From Alectoria sarmentosa (lineage: Eukaryota > Ascomycota > Lecanoromycetes > Lecanorales > Parmeliaceae), in contig WOGZ01000018.1 of assembly GCA_009733775.1 (NCBI GenBank), positions 9,120 to 73,119 on the forward strand: a stretch of DNA of 64,000 nt, given 5' to 3'. This document shows positions 19,033-29,463 of the stretch, in pieces. The notes beneath the pieces were generated by a model. The model did not search any database and was not told the origin of the DNA. It saw nothing but the letters and a program-made list of their open reading frames with translations. The first letter of the stretch is position 1. The number at the start of each line of letters is the position of its first letter. Made by a program: the position numbers and the translations under genes.

Positions 19033-20989
19033 ATGTCAGGCCTTGACGTCGAAGCTCTACTAGATTCAACCGCCCATGCAGTTCCTTCTGAATCCAAGGA
19101 GCGTCACAGCAAAGACCGCGATGACCGCTACAAGAGCGACAGACACGACCGTGATCGTCATCACGATGGCAGCCACCGAGATCGAAGCCGCGATAGAGAG
19201 AGACGTCATCGAGACAGAAGTAGAGACAGAGTGAAGAAGGAGAAAGATGTTGACGGAGATGTAGCGATGGAAAGTCCGAGAAGCGAGCGTACAAGCGGAC
19301 GTGAGGGACATCGAAGCAGAAGAGACCGTAGTCGAGACAGCGATAGACGTCACTCACGCCGTCATAGGGACTCAGCTGACGCTGAAGACTACCGTGGCTC
19401 TGCAGGAGACTTCTACCGCGGAGGTGGGCGTGCTCGCACTCGATCAAGATCGCCTAATGGTGACAGATACTACCGACCTGGAGGCGATCGACCTCGCCGT
19501 GATGACGATGATAGAGTTCGAGACAGAAGCCCTCGTCGTGATCGCAACGCTGAACGAAAGCGTACTCCGAGCCCGAAGCGCAAATCTCCTACCCCCCAAC
19601 CCACCGAAGACGAGCGTGATAGAAGGACGGTCTTTGTCCAACAGCTGGCTGCCAGATTGAGAATGAAAGAGCTGATTGCATTCTTTGAGAAGGTTGGTCC
19701 CGTGAAAGAGGCCCAGATCGTCCAGGATAGAGTCAGTGGGAGATCCAAAGGGTAAGTGTGTCAATATCCAAATACGAACACAGAGTATACACTGACAACC
19801 TTAGTGTTGGCTATGTCGAGTTCAAACAAGAGGATTCGGTCGCTCTGGCTATCCAGCTTACAGGCCAGAAACTTCTAGGCATTCCCATCATCGCCCAGCT
19901 CACTGAGGCCGAGAAAAACCGCCAAGCTCGCAACCCTGAGGCTACCAGCAGCAATCCCAACCAGATCCCATTTCATAGGCTCTACGTAGGGAACATCCAT
20001 TTCAGCATTACTGAGAGCGATTTACAGAATGTCTTCGAACCTTTCGGCGAGCTCGAATTCGTTCAACTACAGAAGGAAGAACAAGGGCGGAGCAGAGGCT
20101 ATGGCTTTGTGCAGTCAGTAACTCGAAATCTCATTAATCGTGGTCACGCTGACCCCTATGCTTTAGATTCCGAGATCCCAATCAGGCCAGAGAAGCCTTG
20201 GAGAAGATGAATGGCTTCGATCTTGCTGGGCGGCCCATTAGGGTTGGCCTCGGTAACGATAAGTTCACCCCTGAATCTACCGCAAATCTCCTCCAGCGGT
20301 TCCAAGGGCAAGAACACCAACGCAACTATCAGGGATCCGCTTTCTCCGGCCACGGTGGTCGTGGCTCACAAGCAGGTGGCGCGGGTGGCGCCTTCGATCG
20401 TGCTGGAGGCCGTGACAATGAAAAAGGTGGAGGAGGCGCTAGTGCCCTTGATGATACAGACGTTGCTGGAGTGAATTTCAACAATTATAGCAGAGATGCG
20501 TTGATGAGGAAGCTTGCGCGTACAGATGACCCGGCACCGGAATCGAATGGTGCTGACCAGAAGCGCCCAATGGTCAAACCCAAGACAGAGACTAAGCCGT
20601 TACCTGTCAGCGTCAACCAGGCTAGCAGATGTGTTTTACTCAGGAACATGTTTAATCCTCAAGAGTATGTCGTCGCTTCCCTTCCTCCTCGCTCTGCCTT
20701 TTCTTTCACTCGGTGTTGACAATTCTCCAGAGAAGAAGGTGACACTTGGATCAAAGAGCTCGAAGACGACGTCCGAGCTGAGTGTACCGAAAAATACGGG
20801 AAAGTCGTTCACATTTCACTAGATCAGAACACCGCAGGCGACATCTACCTCAAGTTCGACCGCGTCCAGGGCGGCGAGAACGCCATCAAAGGCCTCAACG
20901 GACGCTTCTTCGGCGGCAGACAGATCTCAGCTCAGCCTGTTGTCGACGCTGTTTACAGCTCGCTGTTCTCGCGAACTTCTGCCCTTTAG
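19033..20989 (+). CDS. rsd1: RNA-binding splicing factor, Rsd1/RBM39 type
   Basis: Four exons, 19033-19751, 19805-20113, 20167-20664 and 20731-20989, with introns of 53, 53 and 66 nt; 594 aa. The N-terminus (about 20-190) is an RS-like region of RDRERRHRDRSRDR repeats. RRM1 (about 197-270) has RTVFVQQLAARL and, across the intron, SKGVGYVEF. RRM2 (about 298-375) has HRLYVGNIHFSITESDL and RGYGFVQFRDPNQAREAL. A C-terminal UHM-type RRM (about 495-594) has CVLLRNMFNPQEEEGDTW and GRFFGGRQISAQPV. This order, RS then RRM, RRM, UHM, is that of RBM39/CAPER-alpha and fission yeast Rsd1, which link SF1, Prp5 and U2AF in early spliceosome assembly. Every splice junction restores an RRM motif. Confidence 0.93.
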
Positions 20990-22997
20990 GGATGCTGACG
21001 GTATTGCTAGTATGCTCGCAGGTGGTACATTGGCGGAAGAAGTGATTAGGGTGGATGTCTGTGGGACGTGGTTGCACTAACTCTTGCACTAGATTTACGC
21101 ACAGGCTTCCATCAGAGTGGGCAATCTGGCAAACAGGCTAAGTGCGCATTAGGTCTTCTTGCCCATGCAAATTCGTAGGTGGTAGCCATAATGTGAATAG
21201 AAGGCCATGTTGCTACTATTGTTGTTAGAATTGATATCTGTTCATCCCCCTTGAGCTTCGCTTAATGGAAGAACTGCCACAGTCCCCTTCCCCATGCTAA
21301 GAAAGATCGATTGAGAATGGAGAACAATAAGCACTGCCTACCTTTCCCCACACGTCCGAGGAATTCAACCTGTTCCCTCAACCAGCACGCGAGGTTATGT
21401 ATCCCCGTTATATAGCTAGATTGAACAAGTACAAACGAGAACGAATAGTCAAAGAGCGGACTCACGCCAAATAGTCTCTCTGGGCTTTAACCACTACTTA
21501 CTTGACGATAGAGATCAGTGATGCATATAACTATAAATTCAGCGGCTTGATATTCTTCTTTGTCGCTATTACGTTAAGCCTTTTTCTCCACAGCGCTATA
21601 CCTTGACTTGCAAGACCCTAGCCCTTTACAGAACATACTGGATCGGCTGATAAGCATGCCAGTAAGTAAATACATGTCGAAGGCCCCGAGCTCCTCCGAG
21701 CGTGTATCACAAAAGGCTGATAACCAAGACCGCGACAGCTATTCGGAAACTTTTGAGAAGAAAGCTTCGGGGAGAGAAGTTGGAACGTCAGGTCCGTTGC
21801 CAGAGGATAGCTGGTTTCCCCGGGGTCTGTATCGAAACCCCCAGAAGAACGTAATAAGAGGGTTCACAGCCTGAATCAAGTGCAACAGCAAATGGCGAAA
21901 ACTCGAGCAAATGCCTTGGATAGAAGGGGTGTGTCCCATGTTTTTGAAAAACTCGCAAGGGCTAATAACCGCAGAAAAACATTACAAGGATGGATATAAA
22001 AAGATAGCTAGCTCTGGAAGAACGCACTGAAAGGATAAACCCCCATGAAATGACTCATCAACGAGGTCAAGTCCCAAAAAAGCACCATGACTTTGGCTAG
22101 CATTGGGAAATACTTGCGACTGAAACGGGTATCTAACCCGCTGAGAAGAGCACCAGCGTCTCATCTCTAAGGTTGCTCACCACAAAAGAACGCATTCAAA
22201 GGTCATGCAACCATAGAAGTGAAGTACTAACAGGGTTGACCTTACAACGAGATGGAGCTTTAAAAAGGCATGCAACCATAGAAAAAGGCAACTGTCAGGG
22301 TTGATAGCCAGGAAAGTAGCAGCATTTTTCCAAATTTTGAAAATATTGTACGGCAGAATGGGAACTATTTAGGTTAGAAGACCATCAAGAATTGCATTGA
22401 AAGGGTTGATAACCACTAAAAGAACGCCATGAATGGCTAGAGAGCCATATGATCCTGTTTGCGAAGGGGGGGATACCCTTGAAATGTCACACGGAATTAT
22501 GGAAAACAACCACAAGAGAAACGCATTATAAGGGCAAACAACCACTTGATTGCATATAGAAAACGTCATTATCAAGGCTTCTGACCCTTTGCTTTCTCCG
22601 TATTTGGGGAATTTTCCTCAGACACTTGAGTATTGCAACTCACCTCACTGAACTTCACATTTTATCACTTTCGGCTAGCGTCCTTTAGCGTGAATGCTTC
22701 CTTAACTTCTTCGCCCGCCATCCAATCCTTTTCCTTCAACAACAATCTTTCCTTTCTACTCATCACAACTCGTTTTCATCAATACGGTTATAGATACGGT
22801 ACATATCTGAGCGGCAAGCACCTCGATCGGTTCCTAAATTTCGGCGAGTAAGTTTGTCACCTTCGTCTTTTCTCACCTCACTAGATGTCGGACATTGTGC
22901 TCGTTTTCACGTTATGAACCCCGAGCTTCGTACTCTTCTTCACCTTCCCGAATCAATTTTCATGCTAACATCCACGGCATCTAGCCTGTCAACAGTC
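20990..22997. other. 2-kb gene-poor stretch with degenerate repeats
   Basis: No coding feature is supported in 2 kb, unusual for this dense block. The right part (about 21960-22590) is a set of diverged repeat units, listed separately. The last 400 bp (22600-22997), with TTTTCACG and CT-rich sequence, probably form the promoter and leader of the next gene. Confidence 0.5.
21960..22590. repeat. degenerate interspersed short repeats
   Basis: A loose motif AACGCATT-x2-AAGG, a short spacer, then AACCAC/CAACCA recurs at about 21975, 22021, 22191, 22394, 22522 and 22562, for example GAACGCATTCAAAGGTCATG and GAAACGCATTATAAGGGC. GGGTTGATAACCAC or GGGTTGATAGCCAG follows several copies. Spacing is irregular (30-170 bp). 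It looks like an old, diverged minisatellite or a chopped element. Confidence 0.5.
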
Positions 22998-24604
22998 ATG
23001 TCTCAAGAGTCCAATGCCGGTTTGCGTCGCACTGAGGGAGGGTTAGCCAGCGTACTTGAAAACCTAACCGTGGCTCATCAGCCCCGTCACTCGGAACATC
23101 TAGTGAGTTATTTCCCTTACTAACGTGCTCATTATCGGGTTGCTAACCCGTCAAATAGCGCAGCGATAAGGCGACTCTTGGAGAGCTTCAACGTTACATC
23201 GGGCGTTTGGAGGGAAAGATCGAACACAACAGAGAGCTACTACTGCAGAAAGACCGTGAGATTTCTGACCTAGACCATGCAAACAAGGACGTGCACGACG
23301 ATCTCGCACAGCACAAGACGAGACTCCGAAAAGTGGAGACAGAGAAACAGCTGTTGCTTCAAGACATTAGTCACTTGAACGAAGAGATCGATGCAAAGAA
23401 CATTGCATTCAAGAAGCTGAACGAGGATTTGATCAAGGCACAGAAGACCATCAAGGTTCAAAGTGATCAAATCTCCGGTGCAAAGGACGTACCCAAGGCT
23501 CACGGCACTCCTCAGCGTTTTAGTCAGCCTGGCGGTGCGTTCAATCAGGTGTACAGTCAGCCGCCTCCGGCCTACAATGCTCCTGCTCATCGCTTCCCTC
23601 ACCCTCAACCTACGGCCGCAACACCACATTCGACTGCAGCGACTGTAACGCCACGTTCAACTTCAATCCTACGTCGTCAGTTATCAAGTCATCCAAACTT
23701 TCAGGCTCCACCCTTATTTGGCGGACCCAGCAATCAACGTCGCCCATCAGTAACTCCAGCATCATCTTACAACCCCTTTCCGGGCCAGCAAGGTGTGCTC
23801 GTCCGACAGAATACCGATCAAGGATCCGGAGTCAATCTGATTGCAGATTTCACTCCATTCTTTCACCTCACTGAAGCATGGACTCATAACTATGTCAGCG
23901 TCCCGGATCAGTACAGAGATCAATTCCTATCGGACTCTCTACGAAACGCACTCTCTATTGCCACCGATCCTCGCACAGCCATGAAGCTCATGGCCTCAAG
24001 CAAAACTCGACCCTTGCTCATTGCCCGTGTGATCAACCAGCTCATTGTCGACTTTGTCTTTCGTCCTATGCTCCTTCGAGGCTTCTCGCAATTCTACGAC
24101 AACAGGATCTCAAGCTTCCGCGGTCAGCTTATGGGCAACATCCCTTCCAACGTCCGCCGAGGGCTCCTTCTCGCTTGCGCTGAGACCGTTGTGGATATGA
24201 CTCAGGCGGATGGTTTTGAGAATTGGATGGATAGCAACATCACCCCGAAAGTACGTGAAATGTGGCACGTACTACAGCCGCTCTTTGCCCATGGTACGCC
24301 TCATGATCCCGCCTGGAATGACTTGAATAGAATCTGGAGGGAGGCGACCCGCATTGGCATTTTGATGCTGTCGAAGCCCTGCATCTACACTTTGGACTTT
24401 CCTCCCATGGGTCCTAACTCATACTTCAATCCAAGTAACATGTGCAATCGTGACGAGGGTTTCACGCAGAATCCTCAAGCCCTTAGCAGCATGGCTGTCT
24501 CCGTCCGCCTTGCAATCACACCAATCATCACGGAAACCGATTTCATGAAGGACGCGATTGAGGCGAAGTGTCTGCACCAGGCCATGGTTTTGCTATCTTT
24601 CTAG
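22998..24604 (+). CDS. coiled-coil fungal protein of unknown function
   Basis: Two exons, 22998-23102 and 23159-24604 (intron GTGAGT...AAATAG, 56 nt), 516 aa. Residues 40-135 form a charged coiled coil (e.g. ELLLQKDREISDLDHANKD and LRKVETEKQLLLQDISHL). A Pro/Ser-rich linker follows (about 140-240). The C-terminal half has a conserved-looking globular domain: TAMKLMASSKTRPLLIARVI, RRGLLLACAETVVDM and FPPMGPNSYFNP. I recall similar uncharacterised proteins in Pezizomycotina with TPSTRYMLVARIINR-like and FPPTGPxSFF-like motifs; no function is known to me. ATG 22998 (MSQES) is chosen; an in-frame ATG lies at 22854. No membrane segment or signal peptide. Confidence 0.75.
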
Positions 24605-25293
24605 AGTGGAACGAGGAATGGATGAGGGGACTGGTTCGAAGGAGCCGAAAACAGACCGTTGCAATCGGCGAATCATATGGCGATAGTTTTCTTCTTTCCA
24701 TTGTGACTTCTTGCAGTACTCAGGGGAAAGGCAACCAGCACCGATAGCATCATATGGACTTACTCTTGCATGTCCGACACTCAATAGATGGCGTTGTTAT
24801 GAAATCATCTTCTCTTTAATACATGTGACGCTCTCAAGGGAGAGCCCATTCTTTTGGAACGATTTGACAGGTAACACTCCTATCGTTGATATCCGAGAGA
24901 TGCTCTGTGTATTCTTGAAGGTCACAGAATGTGACATTTGTCGGAGGAATTCACCTTTGCTTGATGGGTATTTGTGTAAAACCATGACAACTCGAATCTA
25001 TCTCTTCCCGATGGGGCTTTCTCGGGGCACGATCCCTAAAATTAACAAAAGATCATAAAGGCGCACCTTCTTTATTCTCCAGAAAGGCCCATTTTTTTGT
25101 TGAGAGATCCCTGAAAACGTCACCAAAGTTAGGCATGAAGCTTTTTTTCCCCCGAAAGAGACAAGCCATGGGCGTGAGGAGCCCACAATGTGGCAAGCTG
25201 AAAGCTCTCATACCTAGAAGAATTCAAATGGACCGTGAATATTCTTACTTACAACTCTCCAAACGACTGTGACACTTACTGGGGGATCTTCCC
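24605..25293. other. convergent gene-free stretch
   Basis: Between the coiled-coil gene (plus) and the PP2C gene (minus). Nothing beyond short chance ORFs. Confidence 0.45.
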
Positions 25294-27090
25294 CTACAGC
25301 AACGTCCTCTTCCCTCTCGGATCCATCGCCTCCCGTCTCCTCCACTCTCTACTCTCCTTCGTACCTAAACTCCCGCCACCTCCTTCATTTCTCCTCTCCC
25401 AGCCTCCCAGTCTGACTACCAACGCGGTAGCATTATCGCCATCACTGCCCACCTCCGTCGCAAAGCTCACGACCTCTCTAGCGCCCAGCTCCGGGGTCTT
25501 TGCTTCTTTGACCAGATCTACAATCTCCTGATCTCCAACGCCGCCAGATACGCCGTCGGACACTAGAACCATGAAGGCGAATTCAGAAGGTGCGAGGTCA
25601 AGGCGGCGGATCTCTGGTTCAGCGGACACGCCCATACGTTTGGAGCCCATGTCGCCAAAAGCGCGGGTGTTGGCCAGACCTGACATGCGTTCTTCGCCGA
25701 AGGAATCGGCGACGAAGGATGCGGCCCAGCGGCGGAGACGTTCGCTTTCGCTTGGGGAGGAGGGGTGGTGGTTCATTGTTAGAGGTACCGGTTGCCCGTT
25801 GGAGACACGGGAAAGGAGGATACGCGTATCGCCGCAGTGAGCTGTGTAGAGTGTACAAGGTGTCGAAGGGTGCCAGAAGGGTGTGGGTGTAGGCGTGGAG
25901 ATGAGGGCAATAGACGCCGTAGAGCCGCCTTTAAACGGCTTTTTGTGCTGAGCCGAAAAGGATGGATGAGAGGGTGAATGCAGGTCATCATTCGCGTTGA
26001 GAGGGCGATCAGAAGCCACAGGGTCGTTGTCATCACTTGAGAGGCGTAGTTGGGCAAGGAGGAAAGAGAGGTCGGTTTGGAGAAAGGCGTGTGTGAGAAT
26101 GGTGGCGATAGTGGGTTTAGAGTCTGAAAAGAATAAGGAGGGTTTAAAGCGTCGGAAGTAGCCTCCTACGGTCTCTTTCCAAGACCTGATAAGGGCGGTC
26201 TGGAGACTGTTGGCATTGAAGGGGTCAGAGCTGGTGGAACCTGTGGCTGTAACACTGCCCGCCTTGTTACGGTTTTCCTTTCGTTGTGATTCTCCTCCAT
26301 CCTTCTCTTCCTCGTCTGCTCCACTCGCCGTCCTGTTGAGTGTAGATTCCAGCCCGTACTTCCCCGCCGTCTCCTCAATAGTCTCATGCAGCTTCTCCCG
26401 CAGATATCCACTACATTCCGTCCCTCCATGCCCATCGAAAACCCCAAAGTAAAAGACCTGCGGATCTCCCCTCGCAATCTCTGCAGAAGTGCCCTCCCCA
26501 TCTCCATTGGCCTTCTCCTGTTCCTTCCTTTGCTGCTCTCTGTACGCTTGCAACGGACTACTAGCTGGCGCCCTCGTCAGCGTCCTCGGTGCCCTTTTTG
26601 CGAACGCGGGTAATTCGATCACGCCCGCTTGGTATGTATCTTCGTTGTAGGGTCGAGTGCCGCGTGAGACGGAGACACCAAAATGATGCTTTGCGCTTCG
26701 CAGCGGTATTCGGACGACTGTAGTATCTCTCGTGCTTCCTAGCAGAGGGGCTGGCGAAGGCCCTTCACTTGGATCATGTGGCTTTGAGGCTGAGCGAGGT
26801 AACTGGTGATGTGGGCCCGAAGATGAGCGGGAGTCGGGATGGAGGGAGGAGGAGGGCAGGTGGGTTACGAAATAATCGTGGAAGGCGCGGTAGAAGTTTG
26901 CATAATCTCTGGTTTCCTTAATTGTAGACCAGCCTGCTCTGATAGGTAGCAGACCATTCATTATCCTCCCATTGCTGCTGATGCGGCAAATCAGATGTTG
27001 AGAGGCTGGGGCTTCCCAGGGATTTGCCAGAAGTGGAAACGCGTACAAGGATTGAGCAACTGCCGCTTTGGGTATGAAGAATAATCTCAA
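25294..27090 (-). CDS. PTC6: PP2C-type protein phosphatase, PTC6-like
   Basis: Single long frame, 598 aa. PP2C enzymes remove phosphate from Ser/Thr with two metal ions. Motifs in order are GVSVSRGTRPYNEDTYQAG (motif 1 with RPxNED), YFGVFDGHGGTECSGYL (motif 2, metal Asp), HCGDTRILLS, then RAFGDMGSKRMGVSAEPEI, LVSDGVSGGVGDQEI (metal Asp) and GDNATALVVRLG (the last Asp). The GMGVSAEPE and SDGVSGGV pattern, and a long insert between motifs 2 and 5, fit the yeast mitochondrial Ptc6/Aup1 group linked to mitophagy; the assignment is by pattern only. The N-terminal 60 residues could be a mitochondrial presequence. The start may be further inside or on another exon. Confidence 0.82.
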   Translation of the reverse strand: MRLFFIPKAAVAQSLYAFPLLANPWEAPASQHLICRISSNGRIMNGLLPIRAGWSTIKETRDYANFYRAFHDYFVTHLPSSSLHPDSRSSSGPHHQLPRSASKPHDPSEGPSPAPLLGSTRDTTVVRIPLRSAKHHFGVSVSRGTRPYNEDTYQAGVIELPAFAKRAPRTLTRAPASSPLQAYREQQRKEQEKANGDGEGTSAEIARGDPQVFYFGVFDGHGGTECSGYLREKLHETIEETAGKYGLESTLNRTASGADEEEKDGGESQRKENRNKAGSVTATGSTSSDPFNANSLQTALIRSWKETVGGYFRRFKPSLFFSDSKPTIATILTHAFLQTDLSFLLAQLRLSSDDNDPVASDRPLNANDDLHSPSHPSFSAQHKKPFKGGSTASIALISTPTPTPFWHPSTPCTLYTAHCGDTRILLSRVSNGQPVPLTMNHHPSSPSESERLRRWAASFVADSFGEERMSGLANTRAFGDMGSKRMGVSAEPEIRRLDLAPSEFAFMVLVSDGVSGGVGDQEIVDLVKEAKTPELGAREVVSFATEVGSDGDNATALVVRLGGWERRNEGGGGSLGTKESREWRRREAMDPRGKRTLL

Positions 27091-27398
27091 GTACCTACGT
27101 TGTCTGCTATATTCTCTATCAAGAGGTCAAAAAGATTATTGGCTGTTGTTTCAAGAGTTGTTTGTAGTAGATGATATGTAGAAACATGCCAACTGTTGGA
27201 GGGGGCCATTGAAAGCACAGCAACGGTATTTAATTTGGTCCATCTCCATGATTATAGAGCTTTCTTCAAGATGTACAACGAATGTTAAACATCCTCAGCC
27301 TTGACGCCATGCGCTCAGATGTTCACACACTATATTACGAGGAATAGACACATCGTCAAACAGACCGCCCTAGGTATCTCATACAAATCGTGGCCAGC
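27091..27398. other. intergenic stretch, tandem minus genes
   Basis: Promoter side of the PP2C gene and 3' side of PIS1; both are transcribed leftwards. No other feature seen. Confidence 0.45.
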
Positions 27399-28381
27399 TC
27401 AATTTTCCTTCTTCCTTGGCAGACCCTGCTCCCTCCTCGTCTTAATGTCCCCCTCCGCAAGCCATTTGCTCGCCTTAACCAACTGCACCACATTTAGAAT
27501 CTGCTTCGCCGCCATCACAGGGGACGAGACGGCCGCAAATATCCACGGCCAGGTAGAATCCATCTTATTTGCTCGGGCCAGTTCCATAGCCCATGCGCTG
27601 CCCGGCGCTGCAAATAATGTTGAAGCTGGGTGAGACGGGCTGCCAGGTTGAGAGGAAGAACTGGGAGATTTGTCGGTAGGGAGCAGGGAGGGAGAGAGGA
27701 TAGGCGAGGAGAAGGAGAGGAGGTAGAGGGCTATGAAGAATAGTTCATTGAGGGCGCAGACTGTGAAAAGCACGTTCTGTTCGTGCTCAGAAATTAGCTT
27801 ACGAAATCAAGAGCCACAGCATCTGGTGCTAATGAGGTGTGTACCTTGTTCGTATAGTAAAGGTGGAGCAACTTTGACCTGTTCTCGTCGACCTTTTTGT
27901 GACTCATCCCCCTCCCCGCCATCGTCAGCGTAGCATACATGTGCATGTAATGGCTAGCCAAATCTAGACTAATGAGCCCCTGGAACAACAGCGCCCATCT
28001 TGGCCACGCACTGCTCAGAAATACGAGCAAACACGCAGTTGTGCACCTATCCGTTACCATATCTAGCACTGCCCCAAATTGGGTAGATTGCTCAAAATAG
28101 CGCGCCGCGACGCCGTCGAGGGCGTCTAAGAGGCAGGATATGCTGTAGAGGAGGGAACAGGTGCGTGGATGCAGTGGCATGTAATAGAGGGAGGCGAGGG
28201 CGAGGATAATGCGCGAGTAGCCGATTATGTTGGGGTAGAAGAGGAAAATATTTTCTGATTGCTCTGTGGTTGAGGAAGAGCGCTTGGAATTGGCTGAACC
28301 ATTGGGCTGGCTGTTTGGTGTGCCATTCTGCTTCTCTGCTGCTGCTTGCTTGTGAATTGGGACGTTTGGTGAGCTGTTCAT
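27399..28381 (-). CDS. PIS1: phosphatidylinositol synthase (CDP-alcohol phosphatidyltransferase)
   Basis: Two exons, 27845-28381 and 27399-27776, with a 68-nt intron (GTACAC...GAACAG); 304 aa. The enzyme joins CDP-diacylglycerol and myo-inositol to make phosphatidylinositol in the ER membrane. The CDP-alcohol transferase signature D-x2-D-G-x2-A-R-x8-G-x3-D-x3-D is complete: D86, D89, G90, A93, R94, G103, D107 and D111 (in DALDGVAARYFEQ and GAVLDMVTD). Hydrophobic helices follow (CLLVFLSSAWPRWALLFQGL, LFTVCALNELFFIALYLL and VMAAKQILNVVQLVKAS). The start MNSSPNVPIHK precedes a 40-residue hydrophilic tail, slightly longer than in yeast (220 aa). Confidence 0.93.
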
Positions 28382-29105
28382 CTTGGATGTTGCTTCGGAA
28401 TCTGAAGCGTGGAGTTTTCAGCTGGTGGAGATTCCCGAGAGACCAGGGCGTAGGTTCTGGAGTGATGGCGTTGTCTTGCGACTGGTTTGGAATGGCAGTT
28501 AGGCACTCTAGAAGTCGGATCAGTTTGGGGGCTCCAGAACAGGATTGGTGAAGTGCAGAACTGAGGCTTTGTAGCCACACCTCCTCTGGCTGGTCCGATT
28601 CGTGATGCGAGAAAAAGAATTTACTGAAGCCTAGATTTCTTGGTCTCCTCACAGAGGAGCAGATTGCGGAAGCTCTGCGATAAGACCAGCATCAAAGACT
28701 AGCAAAAGGTAAGGGAGCGCTCTGGCAGGCTCGAGGGAGCTATCGACCTCGACCCTGCAATGACTTTAAAATGTGTCAACGAAGAAAAGCAAGAGTCTAA
28801 GTTTCAGAGGAGTAACAATTTACTATATTGGCTCTCGAATGAAATTGAGCTCAAACCTGCGCTTACGAGGATTGCTTGGCCTCATATTCATTATCTACAT
28901 GTAATCTCCGCTCAAAGTCCGGCACTAGAGTACGCCGAGCCTCCGAGCTTACGCTAAACTCTAAACCCCGCAGAGATAAAATAGCGACCCCACCTCAACA
29001 TTGCCAACCACTTTTCCTTCAACCTTCTTAGATTACACAATTGATCAGCAGTTTCAATTTGAGCCTTCGATATCAAAGATCAATCCAAGAGCATTCTATC
29101 TCATA
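28382..29105. other. divergent intergenic stretch
   Basis: Upstream of PIS1 (minus) and of the THI4 leader (plus). ORFs are short shadows. CT-rich sequence just before 29041 marks the probable THI4 leader. Nothing else is seen. Confidence 0.45.
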
Positions 29106-29463
29106 CGTGACATCTTCTCCCTATTCTATAGAATGTCCATCTGCTAACATCCTCTACAGAAAACAACTCGGTACTGCCCAACCAAAATGGAAATCATGGC
29201 CCTCAATCGCCCGGTGGCTTCCTCAAATGATCAAGGTATCGTCTGCTTCAAAGCATGAACCGGTGTTCGAACTCAAGCCTGCACCATTGGCATCCAACTT
29301 CTTCCATTGTATGGGGAGAAGAGATGTCAATGCTGAAGGAGAGAGTTTGTTCTGAAATTATACGGTCAAAACTTGATCTCTGGATAATACCAGCGAAAGG
29401 ATCATGCTTTTCCACCCTGTCAATCAATGACAGAATGTCTAACGGCCCAGCAGAATCGTTACA
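29106..29463 (+). promoter_or_regulatory. THI4 5' leader with two predicted introns
   Basis: A first leader intron is plausible at 29106-29160 (GTGACA...CTGCTAAC...CTACAG). A second runs from donor GTATCG at 29236 to acceptor CAGCAG at 29453, with a CTAAC branch site at 29439-29443. The TPP aptamer lies inside the second. A short upstream ORF starts at 29187 (ATGGAAATC). This is the arrangement known for fungal thiamine genes, where the riboswitch controls leader splicing and exposure of upstream ORFs. Confidence 0.65.
29253..29407 (+). promoter_or_regulatory. TPP riboswitch aptamer
   Basis: P1 pairs GCATGA (29253-29258) with TCATGC (29402-29407). The 5' arm continues ACCGGTGT. The 3' half holds CTGAAATTATACGG (29352-29365), then TGGATAATACCAGCGAAAGG, which matches the strongly conserved P4-P5 part of eukaryotic TPP riboswitches. 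About 80 nt of P3 lie between. The usual pyrimidine-binding loop CTGAGA reads CTGAAA here. When thiamine pyrophosphate is high, fungal aptamers of this class change splicing of the leader and reduce THI4 expression (known for Neurospora NMT1 and Aspergillus thiA). Confidence 0.88.

Noticed and set aside
23270..23629. 119-codon minus-strand ORF opposite the coiled coil
   Set aside because: Mirror of a Lys/Glu-rich coiled coil, giving Leu/Phe-rich chance sequence.
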